Source: an uncultured Gemmatimonadota bacterium (lineage in GTDB: Bacteria; Gemmatimonadota; Gemmatimonadetes; Gemmatimonadales; GWC2-71-9). From it: DNA of 51,182 bases. The notes beneath the pieces are model-generated. The model did no database searches. It was not told the DNA's origin and saw nothing but the letters and a program-made list of their open reading frames with translations. The stretch is taken from contig CALGOK010000060.1 in NCBI GenBank assembly GCA_937961295.1, forward strand, positions 1 to 51,182, given 5' to 3'. Position numbers and translations under genes: made by a program. This document shows, one piece after another, positions 42,460-51,182 of the stretch (position 1 is the stretch's first letter; each line of letters starts with the position of its first letter).

Positions 42460-43770
42460 CTAGGCGCGCTCGGCGTTCCGCGCCTCGATCATCTCAAGCA
42501 ATCGCGACACAGCCGCCTGTGCAAACGTCGGGTCGTTGAGGTGCAGGTCCATTCGGCGAACATCCAACGACGGACCCGCTTCGCACAGGGCTTCGACCAG
42601 GGCTGCTCGGGCGGCCGGATCGTCGAATGGCTGCCCCTCGCGATCGATCGCCGAAACGCCGCGCATCGGCGCAAGTACCGTAACCGGCCCAATCGATTGG
42701 GCGAGCTTCGTGCCGATGTCACGCCCAATCGCGGCACACTCCGCGGCCGTGGTGCGCATCAGGGTAACGTTGGGATTGTGCTGGTAGAACGTCCGCCCGG
42801 CGAAGCGATTCGCAACGGTATCGGGCGCGTGGAAGTTGACCATATCCGTGGCACCCAACGAAACAACTTGCGGCACGCCCCGCCGCGCAGCCGCAGTTAG
42901 CCGCTGCGGCCCGGCCGACAAAACCCCACCGACCAGCTCGTCCGCAATCTCGGTCGTCGTCATGTCCAACACACCGGCAATCAGACCGTCGTCGATGAGC
43001 GACTCCATCGCCTGGCCGCCGTTGCCCGTGGCATGAAACACGAGCACCTCGTAACCGCGTGACTCCAGTTCCTCGCGGGCCGCTTCGATACAGGGGGTCG
43101 TCACGCCGAACATCGTAGCCGCGATCGTCGGGCGCGACTCTGCATCGTGCGGATCGGCGATCGAGCCGCCTGTCTCGTGGAAGTGCGTCATCCCGGCCAT
43201 CGCCAGCGCCGCCTCGCGCAGAACCGTGCGCGTGACGCGATTCAGTCCAGCAATGTCGACAACGCTGTTGAGCATCACGACATCCTTGTCGCCGACGTAG
43301 TGCCGCACCTGGCCAGAAGCCAGCGTGCTGAGCATGACCTTCGGCACTCCAATCGGCAGGGCACGCATCGCCGCCGTTCCGATGGTTGTGCCGGCCGAAC
43401 CACCGATAGCCAAGACGCCAGCCAGTTGCTGCCTCTGGTGCGCCTGGCAGATAAAGGCGGCGGCCGACTCGGCCGCCGCGGTGACGGCACGTCCTCGGTC
43501 TTGGGCGTCGCGCAGCTCGCGGGCGTCGTGTCCGCCGGCCGCAAACAACGCGTCGCGCTCTACATCCGCGGGAACGGCCGGTTCGCCGAGACAGCCAACA
43601 TCGACCAGTCGGACCGGTACGCCGCAGGCCGACAAAACGTCTCGCACGTAGGCCGCTTCGTGACCCTTCGTATCCAACGTCGCCAGGACGTAAACTGACT
43701 TCTTCGCGCGAGGAAGACCGGAATCGACCGGTTTACCGGCCAGCGGTGCGCTACTGGGTCGCTCTGGCAT
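42460..43770 (-). CDS. Tm-1-like ATP-binding / UPF0261 family protein
   Basis: A 436-residue protein of the UPF0261 family. It has YVLATLDTKGHEAAYVRDVL at the N-terminus, AIGGSAGTTIGTAAMRALPI (phosphate-binding Gly-rich loop) and SIADPHDAESRPTIAATMFGVTT. VFHATGNGGQAMESLIDDG follows in the second domain. The plant member Tm-1 inhibits tobamovirus replication. Bacterial members are often next to a TIM-barrel partner (phosphoenolpyruvate hydrolase-like); that partner is not seen here, and instead an alpha/beta hydrolase is divergent at 43981. The role is unknown. Confidence 0.9.
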   Translation of the reverse strand: MPERPSSAPLAGKPVDSGLPRAKKSVYVLATLDTKGHEAAYVRDVLSACGVPVRLVDVGCLGEPAVPADVERDALFAAGGHDARELRDAQDRGRAVTAAAESAAAFICQAHQRQQLAGVLAIGGSAGTTIGTAAMRALPIGVPKVMLSTLASGQVRHYVGDKDVVMLNSVVDIAGLNRVTRTVLREAALAMAGMTHFHETGGSIADPHDAESRPTIAATMFGVTTPCIEAAREELESRGYEVLVFHATGNGGQAMESLIDDGLIAGVLDMTTTEIADELVGGVLSAGPQRLTAAARRGVPQVVSLGATDMVNFHAPDTVANRFAGRTFYQHNPNVTLMRTTAAECAAIGRDIGTKLAQSIGPVTVLAPMRGVSAIDREGQPFDDPAARAALVEALCEAGPSLDVRRMDLHLNDPTFAQAAVSRLLEMIEARNAERA

Positions 43771-43980
43771 GGTTCAATGGCTCCGAGGTCCGTGGCCACA
43801 CCTTACCGGAAAACGCACCTCGATGCACAACCGGCCGCGTGGCTTGCCCTACGAGACCTGGCCGCAAGGCGCACTCGGTTCGCGGATTGATGTGGATCGG
43901 TGCGTCCCGTTTCGCCATGGCAAGTCCGGCGGTATAACAGCCGATTCCGGACGCAAACAGCAAGACTCGCGAGCACGCCC

Positions 43981-44733
43981 GTGGCCCCTTCCTCAGGAAA
44001 CTGGACCGTCGCCGACGTTGACGGCCATCCGGCCGACGTCTACGAACCTTCGCAGCCGCACGAGCACGGCTTCGTGGCGATCTATCTTCACGGTGTGCAT
44101 CTGAACCGGCTGGTCGACAAGCCTGCCTTCGAGCGCCAGTTCGAACGGCACGGGCTGCGCGTGGTTTGTCCCCGCACGGGCCGAAGTTGGTGGAGCGATC
44201 GGCCGTGTCCGGAATTCGACTCCGAGTCGACCGCCGAGCGCTATGTCGTCGATCAAGTGACTCAGTGGATCGGCGGGCGGTGGAACGTGCAACCGCCGGC
44301 CATCGGTCTTTTCGGAACGAGCATGGGCGGGCAGGGGGCACTGCGGATTGCGTTCAAGCATCCTCAGACGTTTCCTGTCGTTGCCGGAATTTCACCGGCG
44401 ATCGACTACCATCTGCGAATGGACGAGGGCGACGAGACGTTGTTCGCGATGTATGCCGACAAGGAGGCCGCGCGGCAGGACACCGCCACCCTCCATGTGC
44501 ATCCCTTAAATTGGCCGCGCAACGTTTGGTTTTGTTGCGATCCGACCGACACGCGGTGGCACGACAGCGCGGAACGTTTGCGGATGAAGATGGCCGCGCT
44601 GGGAATTCCACACACGTGCGACCTGGAAACCACGGGTGGCGGCCACGGTTTCGAGTACTACGACCGCATGGCCGAAACGGCGGTCTCGTTTCTGGTGGAG
44701 TGCCTGGAGAGCGAGCGTTTGCGCGTCCCCTAA
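43981..44733 (+). CDS. Alpha/beta hydrolase (esterase D-like)
   Basis: A 250-residue alpha/beta hydrolase. The nucleophile elbow FGTSMGGQGALRIAF and an early YLHGVHLNR (oxyanion region) are followed by the acid (CDPTDTRW) and the catalytic His (TTGGGHGFEYYDR). It resembles the esterase D/S-formylglutathione hydrolase group (COG0627/COG0400) in these features; the substrate is unknown. The GTG at 43981 gives the shortest sensible protein. An ATG at 43900 would add 27 residues and cannot be excluded. It is divergent from the UPF0261 gene across 210 bases. Confidence 0.82.
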   Translation: MAPSSGNWTVADVDGHPADVYEPSQPHEHGFVAIYLHGVHLNRLVDKPAFERQFERHGLRVVCPRTGRSWWSDRPCPEFDSESTAERYVVDQVTQWIGGRWNVQPPAIGLFGTSMGGQGALRIAFKHPQTFPVVAGISPAIDYHLRMDEGDETLFAMYADKEAARQDTATLHVHPLNWPRNVWFCCDPTDTRWHDSAERLRMKMAALGIPHTCDLETTGGGHGFEYYDRMAETAVSFLVECLESERLRVP

Positions 44734-44785
44734 GCGGCGCCATGTTCACGGCGCGGCTTACGCATCGCGGGCAAGGTGCCAGTCA

Positions 44786-47700
44786 CTAAGATCGACGCCA
44801 GTCGCGATCCAGCCCGGCAATCAGCGCGTCGAGCAGGTCGTCATCGACCGAATGCGGCGAGTCGTCCGAATTCTCGACTACAAACGCGTCGATAAAATAA
44901 GCGGCTTCATGAAGCGCAGCCACGGAAAGTGCGCCGATCGGTCTGCCCGCACTCGCGCCGATGGCCGGATGCCTCGTTGCCGGGCGGAGTGATTCGGCCG
45001 CACGAGCGTCGGCCGGGCGTTGCACGGCCCACTTCGTGATGGATGGAGGCTTGACGCGCGCGTAGGCTGGCGGCAATTCAGGGACGAGCGCCGGTTCGGT
45101 CCGGTCGGAGGACTCCGAGTTCGACCGCAACGGTTTGATCGGCTCGTCGGCCGTGACAACCAGCGGGGCCGCAGTGCCTCCTTCACCGCCACTCGGTTCG
45201 TCGCCGTCGTCGCTCGCATCGCCTCCTGGTGCAAACGGGCCGCCCGCGCCGAGGTCGATCAGCGTGAGTTGCGTGGCGAAGTTCGTCGAGTTGTTACGAG
45301 AGATCACTTGGTCGGTCGCATTGACGAACGTGTCGCGATCGTAGTCGAACACGTCGTCGATTGCCGCTGGATTCGCAAACGTGTGGGGATTGTTGCGGGC
45401 ACCAATTTCGTCGGTGGCGTTAACCGGCGCTGCTGTCGCGGAGTTGCCGGTACCCGAATCGCCCAAGGCGTTTCCAAAGAAGAACACGTCGGAGGTTCCC
45501 AACCCCGTGTTCGCCGTTGGCAGCACTTGAACTTCGAGCCATTGTTTTTCAATGGCATTGTTCGCCCACGTGATCTCGACACGATCAGAACCGCTCACAC
45601 CGGCACCGCTGCGGACGACGATGGCGCTCGGAGCTGCGGCGGCTACCCAAGTGCTCGGCGAGTTGTTATTGCCGACTTTGAATACGAAATCGCTGGCTGA
45701 CAACGTACCGGGCACGGTATTGATATCGATCATGATGCCGTTGATGCCGCGCGAATAGCTCGACACGTTGGCAAACGTGGCCGCGCCGCTGCCGGGTAAA
45801 TACGCGGACTTGTCCGGCGCGATCGCGGCGTCGTCGCTTGAATTCGCCGCCGGGTCGTTCCCGTCAAAGGCCGAAGCGTTGTAGAACAGCCGCCGGCCAA
45901 GCACCAGCGAGTTCACGGTGAACGACGTGCTCTCGACGTCCGAGTTGACGTTGCCCGCGACGTCGACGATCGGCGCGCCAGTCGGCGACATGACCAGTTC
46001 GTAAAAGCCGGGCGCGGTGGTCAACGAAGTCAAGTTGCCGATCGTCCAGGTAATACCGTCGCCGCTGGTCGGTGCTTGCGCGCCGGTCAGCAAATTGGCT
46101 CCCGCGTTGACGGTGAGCGACAGATCGCCCAGCTCCAAGCCGGTAACCGACTCGCTGAACTGAATCGTCATCTGCGGCACGGGCGTGGTGCGAGGATCGG
46201 GCGTCACGGCGACCAGCGTGGCCACGGGTGCCTGGGTGTCGATCTGAATCACCTGTGCCGGAGAATCGGACGACTGTGAATTGCCCGGAGCCGTTTGTCG
46301 GGCCGTAATGGTGCGCAATCCATCGGCCAGCGTGGTCGCGCCGTCGGTGGTTACGATCGTGGTCGTGCCAGAGGCCGTGGTGCTGCCGATCGGCGTGCCG
46401 TCGGCGAATAGCGTGACGGTAGCGCCGGCGATCGTGCCGGTGACTTCGAATTGCAGGGCCTCGCCGGGACTGCTGTTGTTGAGCCGGGTGATCTGGTCGG
46501 AATTCGATGCACCCGTGTCGCTGGTCGGCTGCAACGCGACACCGGTTGGCGTGGCGCTGGCCGGTGCCTGGTTGCCAAAGTCGCGATCGACCACGTGGGC
46601 GGCAAAGGCAAGCCCCACAGTATAGAACCCGCCGACCGGCGCTGTTTGCGAGAAGGGGGCTTGGAGCACCTGGCGGACATCGTATGTGCCGGCTGGCAAG
46701 GCATCGATGTAGTACGAGCCGTCAAAGCTCGATACCGCGCTTGGATCGCCGGTGGTTAATTCCAGTGACCACGAATTAAGCGTGCCATTGGTGCCGAACA
46801 ACGTGTCTTGCACTTCCAGCGTCCACGTGCCGTTAGGATTTTCCGCGAAGAAGTCCAGCAGCATCTCTTCGGGATGAAAACTTCCGCTGAACGGCGCGGT
46901 GCCAACGTTGATGCTGATCGGGGCCGAATCGTCAAACTTGGTGTTGATGAAGTCGTCGGCGGCGCCGCCGACGCCGTCGGCCAGCTTGACGTGCGTGCCG
47001 CTCGGGCTGACCAGCGTCAAAACGAGATCGCTCAGACGGTTGTGGTCGATATTGACCGTCACGTTGACGTCCATCACGCGTCCGGTCAGACCGGAAACGA
47101 GATTGGTGGAGGTCGCCGTGGATATGGTGGAAATGGATTTCGGGACGTCGGTCGAGTTAAAGGTGTTGGACGCCGAGGCATCGAACGTGCCATCGGTGTC
47201 GAGATCGGCGTACACAGTCCAACCCGACAGCCCAGGTTCTCCGTCCTGGACGCCGTTGCCGTTGGCGTCGTCGAAGACCGTTCCGGAAATCGAACCCAAG
47301 CCAACCAGGTACTCGACGATCAATTCCCCTTTGGGCGTTCCGCGCCCGGTGACCAGGTCGTAGCCGGGCTCGGCCGGATTCGCCGGTCCGCCGCCACTAA
47401 TCGTAATGTCGTTGAAGTTCGACGCGGGCATGTCGTAGATCGCCGTCATCAACTCCGGAATGTCGAGCTCCGGCAGCCCGGCCAGCTCGCGACCCTGGTT
47501 GGCGATCGCGACCAGCGCGCCCCACGACGGCGTCGCGAAGCTGGTGCCTGCAACCTTCGTCCAAGGTGTGGACGGCGAGTTGTTGAAGGTGTCATAGACC
47601 GGCACACCGGTACTCGGATTGGCCAGGAAAGCAACATCAGGCATGGTCCGCTGCGTGGCCGACTGCGTGACGAAGCCGTTCTGCCAGACCGGTTGCGACT

Positions 47701-48601
47701 CGTACTGGCTGATGCCGCCGCCGCTCGAACCCCATGAACTCTCGCCGAGGATGTTGCCCTGGGCGTCAAGCGAGAGCGTTGTTCCGCCAACCGCCATCAC
47801 ATCGGGCGAGTAGGCCGGATAAAGTCCCGGGGCACCGGAATTGCCCGCGGCGGCGAAGAACGAGACGTTCGAGTGGTTCGCGGGCGTCGCGAAATGGGCA
47901 TCGAACGAGGTTTGCGTGGGGAATTCAGGGCCGCCCCAACTCATCGAAACGATCGACACGTTGGTCTGGCTCCGCGCGTAGTCCAGTGCAATGCCCAAAT
48001 CGTTAAACGACGCGCTGTCGGCCTCAACGAGCAGAATGTCGGCACCCGGCGCCAGAGCATGAGCCCATTGGATGTCGAGCGCCGTTTCCAGGGCCCATCC
48101 GCCGCTGGTGGTTGTGTAGTTGGTGCCACCGTTTTGATCCACTTGCGTGAACGACGGCGGCATGGGAATGCCGAAGTGATTGCTAAATGCCGTCAGGTCG
48201 GACAAGGCGGTGGGTGTGTGGTGCGCATTGACGATGGCGATCGTCTGGCCCGTGCCGTCGCCAACAATCGAACCCCCTTCGAAGAAGATCTGGTTGTAGC
48301 CGTAGGCCGTTCGCATCTGGTCGGGGGTGTAGCCACCGGGCGAGGCGGTGCCGGCTTGCGGCGTGGCAAAGACGTCGTTGGGCGCGCCAACCTCGCTCTG
48401 CGGGGCAGCCCAGGGCCCTTCATCCGACAACAAGTCGTCAGCACCGGACAAGAGCGGATCAGCGGGCACGGCCGTCATCACCAGTCGCGCTTCAAGCGGC
48501 TCGAGCATGAGCCCTGTATGCCGGAACGTCGCACGCCGCGCGCAGCAACTGCGGGATTGGGCACGGTGCCGGGAAAGATCGCCGCGCGACAACAACTTCA
48601 T
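44786..48601 (-). CDS. Giant secreted sedolisin-like (S53) protease with P, SdrD-B and dockerin-like domains
   Basis: The 1271-residue protein has the planctomycete LEPLEARL motif at residues 33-40, near the N-terminus. The protease domain (about 90-430) has Glu172 and Asp176 (WALETALDIQWA) and Ser354 (GTSFATPSW), the S53 triad. The oxyanion position reads AAAGNSG (Asn254) where kumamolisin has AAAGDSG. No sedolisin propeptide is evident. From residue 437 a SdrD-B-like domain (GSISGTVFDDANGNGVQDGE) begins, is interrupted by a P domain (about 485-620), and resumes at SSFDGSYYIDALPAGTYDVR. Ig-like repeats, then a dockerin-like DVFDYDRDTFVNATDQVI segment, follow. Start ATG at 48601. Confidence 0.85.
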   Translation of the reverse strand: MKLLSRGDLSRHRAQSRSCCARRATFRHTGLMLEPLEARLVMTAVPADPLLSGADDLLSDEGPWAAPQSEVGAPNDVFATPQAGTASPGGYTPDQMRTAYGYNQIFFEGGSIVGDGTGQTIAIVNAHHTPTALSDLTAFSNHFGIPMPPSFTQVDQNGGTNYTTTSGGWALETALDIQWAHALAPGADILLVEADSASFNDLGIALDYARSQTNVSIVSMSWGGPEFPTQTSFDAHFATPANHSNVSFFAAAGNSGAPGLYPAYSPDVMAVGGTTLSLDAQGNILGESSWGSSGGGISQYESQPVWQNGFVTQSATQRTMPDVAFLANPSTGVPVYDTFNNSPSTPWTKVAGTSFATPSWGALVAIANQGRELAGLPELDIPELMTAIYDMPASNFNDITISGGGPANPAEPGYDLVTGRGTPKGELIVEYLVGLGSISGTVFDDANGNGVQDGEPGLSGWTVYADLDTDGTFDASASNTFNSTDVPKSISTISTATSTNLVSGLTGRVMDVNVTVNIDHNRLSDLVLTLVSPSGTHVKLADGVGGAADDFINTKFDDSAPISINVGTAPFSGSFHPEEMLLDFFAENPNGTWTLEVQDTLFGTNGTLNSWSLELTTGDPSAVSSFDGSYYIDALPAGTYDVRQVLQAPFSQTAPVGGFYTVGLAFAAHVVDRDFGNQAPASATPTGVALQPTSDTGASNSDQITRLNNSSPGEALQFEVTGTIAGATVTLFADGTPIGSTTASGTTTIVTTDGATTLADGLRTITARQTAPGNSQSSDSPAQVIQIDTQAPVATLVAVTPDPRTTPVPQMTIQFSESVTGLELGDLSLTVNAGANLLTGAQAPTSGDGITWTIGNLTSLTTAPGFYELVMSPTGAPIVDVAGNVNSDVESTSFTVNSLVLGRRLFYNASAFDGNDPAANSSDDAAIAPDKSAYLPGSGAATFANVSSYSRGINGIMIDINTVPGTLSASDFVFKVGNNNSPSTWVAAAAPSAIVVRSGAGVSGSDRVEITWANNAIEKQWLEVQVLPTANTGLGTSDVFFFGNALGDSGTGNSATAAPVNATDEIGARNNPHTFANPAAIDDVFDYDRDTFVNATDQVISRNNSTNFATQLTLIDLGAGGPFAPGGDASDDGDEPSGGEGGTAAPLVVTADEPIKPLRSNSESSDRTEPALVPELPPAYARVKPPSITKWAVQRPADARAAESLRPATRHPAIGASAGRPIGALSVAALHEAAYFIDAFVVENSDDSPHSVDDDLLDALIAGLDRDWRRS

Positions 48602-49139
48602 GGGAGAACGGCTCTTACGGCGCTGCGTTGAATCACGTGACGCGGTGGCGACCCGACCGGCCGCAACTTTCCAAGATAGCTGTCCGCGCCGCGAAATCGC
48701 AACCGTACGGCGAGGGGTTTCGTCGAAAATGCGTCGCCCCTTTCCCCCGCGACTGGTGTCAGCCGCAGAATCAGCGCGCGGTGCAGGCCACCTGTTTTCT
48801 TCGCGAAAAACGGGGGCCATTATTGCCGCCGTTTGTCTCCCCCATCGGCAATCGGCGTTTTGGTTGACAACCGAACCAGGCGTCGTTAGTCTCAAATATG
48901 AAACGAGTTACTGCTTTTCTTGCACGTCAGATGGTGGTCCCTTGGTGGTCGTGCCGCGCACATTCGTGCGCCCGCCGAATCGGGGCCGCAATGTCCTGGG
49001 CATGGCGGCACGGTAGCTCACGGAGCAGAGCCGACTTTACCGCGCGACGGGCTGGTCAAACCCCAGCCCGCAGGCGATGATTTCGCACTGCCCGAAAAAC
49101 ACGCGTCTTTGAACCGAGCTGCACGACGACGGAACACCG
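48602..49139. other. Divergent intergenic region with a promoter for the ATPase gene
   Basis: It separates the protease from the GspE-like gene. TTGACA (48864-48869) and TAGTCT (48887-48892), 17 bases apart, point toward the ATPase gene and leave a leader of about 240 bases. A 60-codon frame at 48898-49080 has no recognisable product. Confidence 0.55.
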
Positions 49140-50852
49140 ATGGCCGCGAAAAAATCCGATTTCGCCGAGATCCTCATCGGGCCGGGGAAGATAAGCGCCG
49201 AACAACTGGCCGAAGCCCAGCGCGTCGGAAAAACCTCGGGCAAGAAAGTGCCCGATCAGCTCGTAGTCCTGGGCTATGCGACGGGCGATGAAGTCATGCG
49301 CGCGATCGCGCAAGAACACGGCTTGGAATTCGTCGATTTGAACGAAGTTGTCATTCCGCCCTCCGTCGTCGAATTGGTGCCGGAGTCGGTGGCACGCGAA
49401 AATGCGATCTTGCCGATGGCCGAAGACGACGGCGCGCTGAAGGTGATCGTCAGCGACCCGTTGGACCTCGACACGTTTGAAAAGCTGCGATTCATCCTGA
49501 ACCGAAAGGTCGACATCGCGCTGGCGCCGCGCGAAAACATCCTCGAATCAATCAACCGCCATTACGGGCAAATGGAGGATCAGAGTGCCGACTCGATGCT
49601 CCAGGAATTTACGGATACGGCGATCGATTTCACGGAAACCGAGGACGAAACCGAGGGAGGCGAAGAGGTCATCGACGAGACCAGCGCGCCGATCGTGCGG
49701 CTCGTGCAATTGATGATTTCTGAGGCGGTCAACATGCGGGCCTCGGACATTCACGTCGAGCCGTTCGAGGATCGCGTGCGAATTCGTTATCGGGTCGACG
49801 GCGTCTTGGTCGAACGCGACAGCCCCCCGCGGCGACTGTTGGGCGCTCTGCTTTCGCGTATCAAGATTCTGGCCAACATGGACATCGCCGAACGTCGGCG
49901 ACCGCAGGATGGACGGATCAAAGTCACCGTCGGCGAGAAGCAGCTCGACCTGCGGGTCTCGGTCCTGCCAACCAACCATGGCCAAAGCGCCGTCCTGCGG
50001 TTGCTCGACAAAGACAACATCCGGGTCGGCGTACGACAATTAGGCTTATCGGAAAATGATTTTCGCACATTCAAAAACCTGATCCGGCGACCTAACGGGA
50101 TCATCCTCGTCACCGGGCCCACTGGCTCGGGAAAGACCACGACACTGTACGCGGCACTGAACGAGCTGAACCGGCCCGACCGGAAAATCATCACGGCCGA
50201 AGACCCCGCCGAGTATTACCTGGCCGGTATCAATCAGGTCGAAGTAAAGCACCATATCGGGCTGGACTTCGCGATGATCATTCGGGCGATGCTGCGGCAA
50301 GCGCCCAACGTCATTCTGGTGGGCGAGATGCGCGATAACGAGACAGCCCAGATGGGAATCCAGGCATCTCTGACGGGACACTTAGTTTTCAGTACACTAC
50401 ATACGAACGATGCGCCCGGTGCTATTACAAGAATGATCGATATGGGCGTGCCGGGCTATCTGGTCGCTAGCAGCGTAATCGCGGTGCTGGCACAACGTCT
50501 AGTGCGCGTGAATTGCTCGAAATGCAAGCAGCCTCACACGCCCACCGACTCGCAACTCGAAGCGGCCGGCATCACGCCAGAGATGGCCGCCAATGCCCGT
50601 TTCATGAAGGGCAAGGGCTGCGGGCACTGCGGCAAGGGGGGCTATCGCGGGCGGCTTGGCATCTTCGAGCTGATGCTGATTACCAACAAGATTCGCGAGC
50701 AGGCGTTCTCCGGTGCATCCACTCAGGAGATTCGCCGAGCGGCGCTTTCTCAGGGAATGACAACACTTTACAACGACGGCATTCGCAAAGTCTTAAACGG
50801 CACGACCACGATCGAAGAGGTGTTTCGTGTCGCCAAGAAGGTGGAACAGTAA
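49140..50852 (+). CDS. GspE/PilB-type secretion or pilus assembly ATPase
   Basis: The 570-residue hexameric ATPase powers a type II secretion or type IV pilus machine. An N-terminal GspE/MshE-like domain (about 1-150) precedes the RecA-like core with SDIHVEPFEDRVRIRYRVDG, Walker A GPTGSGKTT (326-334, Lys332), the Asp box (AEDPAEYYLAG), Walker B VILVGEMRD and the His box SLTGHLVFSTLHTNDAPG. A tetracysteine motif (CSKC...CGHCG) lies near residues 458-497. The residue before the Walker B strand is Ala-Pro where most members have Asp-Pro. No other pilus gene is in the window, and a terminator follows. Confidence 0.93.
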   Translation: MAAKKSDFAEILIGPGKISAEQLAEAQRVGKTSGKKVPDQLVVLGYATGDEVMRAIAQEHGLEFVDLNEVVIPPSVVELVPESVARENAILPMAEDDGALKVIVSDPLDLDTFEKLRFILNRKVDIALAPRENILESINRHYGQMEDQSADSMLQEFTDTAIDFTETEDETEGGEEVIDETSAPIVRLVQLMISEAVNMRASDIHVEPFEDRVRIRYRVDGVLVERDSPPRRLLGALLSRIKILANMDIAERRRPQDGRIKVTVGEKQLDLRVSVLPTNHGQSAVLRLLDKDNIRVGVRQLGLSENDFRTFKNLIRRPNGIILVTGPTGSGKTTTLYAALNELNRPDRKIITAEDPAEYYLAGINQVEVKHHIGLDFAMIIRAMLRQAPNVILVGEMRDNETAQMGIQASLTGHLVFSTLHTNDAPGAITRMIDMGVPGYLVASSVIAVLAQRLVRVNCSKCKQPHTPTDSQLEAAGITPEMAANARFMKGKGCGHCGKGGYRGRLGIFELMLITNKIREQAFSGASTQEIRRAALSQGMTTLYNDGIRKVLNGTTTIEEVFRVAKKVEQ

Positions 50853-51182
50853 GCAGGACGCGCGGAACGCAGATCGACGTTGGACGTCGAGTTTGCGGGC
50901 CGGCACGGCAGCCGGTTCCCAGAGTTTTTGTCCAGGAGCGATCCAACAGGAAAGAGGCACCAGCGGGCGTAAGCCAACGGGTAGATGGCCCGTCGCGAGC
51001 AGCTCCGCGGGGCGCGGCGGTGTGTTCACCGCGACCGCGGTGGACCGACATGAGCGCGACGAAACCCCTCGCGGGGTGGTCCGGCGGCTTGGCTGGCGGC
51101 GGTGGTCAGGCGAATAATCGTCCTGGCCCGACGCGAGTTCACGCCGCGCGGGGGGCCTTTTTTCCTGAATGGGTCGCCGCGG
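50853..51182. other. Downstream region of the ATPase gene
   Basis: No gene is seen in this 330-base stretch. It contains a small perfect palindrome CACCGCG-ac-CGCGGTG (51027-51042) and the terminator at 51125-51163. Confidence 0.5.
51125..51163 (+). terminator. Intrinsic terminator of the ATPase unit
   Basis: GGCCC (51125-51129) pairs with GGGCC (51153-51157), with CGCG pairing inside, and is followed by six T residues (51158-51163). It is the clearest rho-independent terminator in the window and suggests a monocistronic gene. Confidence 0.65.

Noticed and set aside
48898..49080. 60-codon frame after the TTGACA promoter
   Set aside because: Trp/Arg/Ser-rich product without a motif, no ribosome-binding site; the promoter is better matched to the ATPase gene.
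38867..51182. The right part as a genomic island inserted at a tRNA
   Set aside because: No integrase, attachment repeat or mobile genes, and the content is core planctomycete genes; assembly chimera explains more.

Overview
The window reads as two different bacteria joined end to end. Positions 1 to about 38,880 are very GC-rich, densely packed and full of GTG starts and 4-base stop/start overlaps. The gene content (Kdo/Lpt lipopolysaccharide operon, RpoN, DUF512-der-plsY-gpsA-MerR-surE-pcm-DedA, M28 peptidase, PEP-CTERM protein) fits Gemmatimonadota best (inference, moderate confidence). From about 38,880 to the end the GC content and codon choice drop. The genes there look like Planctomycetota, probably Pirellulales: a giant secreted protease with an N-terminal LEPLEARL motif, SdrD-B, P and dockerin-like domains, a UPF0261 protein, PhoU and a GspE/PilB ATPase. 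The switch lies inside or next to a tRNA-Gly(CCC) gene whose acceptor stem has an A-G mismatch, as expected if its two halves come from different genomes. An assembly chimera is the simplest reading.

Left part, + strand, 470-16317: one almost unbroken run of 15 genes, kdsB-pyrG-kdsA-kdsC-kdsD-lptC-lptA-lptB-rpoN followed by a glycosyltransferase, flippase-like, YfhO and dolichol-phosphate-sugar-synthase-like block, then dapF. It covers CMP-Kdo synthesis (with CTP supply), the cytoplasmic and periplasmic parts of the Lpt bridge, and membrane glycan assembly. The order kdsC/kdsD-lptC-lptA-lptB-rpoN is the proteobacterial order. A fragment of an anthranilate/aminodeoxychorismate synthase amidotransferase precedes it.

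16366-30552 is a mixed region: an MBL-fold hydrolase, a membrane-anchored TPR protein, an ECF42-like sigma factor coupled to a DGPF/YciI protein with a matching promoter, tRNA-Asn, an M28 peptidase, a cold-shock protein, two paralogous dicarboxylate/amino-acid symporters flanking an outer-membrane protein, tRNA-Arg, secreted lipoproteins, DinB and GNAT. 30619-37425 (minus strand) is a housekeeping run: DUF512 radical SAM, der, plsY, gpsA, MerR, surE, pcm, DedA. 37430-38115 is a gene-poor, strongly inverted-repeat-rich block before a PEP-CTERM protein.

The left part also carries palindromic elements built from 7-base units (GTGAAGG-type and GAGATTC-type). Two are near copies of each other, and three provide the stop codon of the adjacent gene. 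A -10 element TAGCTTTC recurs directly before kdsB, surE and tRNA-Arg and suggests leaderless or nearly leaderless transcripts.

Right part: about 800 bases with a duplicated 48-base hairpin and one possible small basic protein, then phoU, a secreted protein of unknown function, a UPF0261 protein divergent from an alpha/beta hydrolase, the large sedolisin-like protease, and a solitary GspE/PilB ATPase with its own terminator. No CRISPR array, insertion sequence, prophage or recombinase was seen. The strongest unexplained signals are the heptad palindromes and the structured block at 37,518-37,921.
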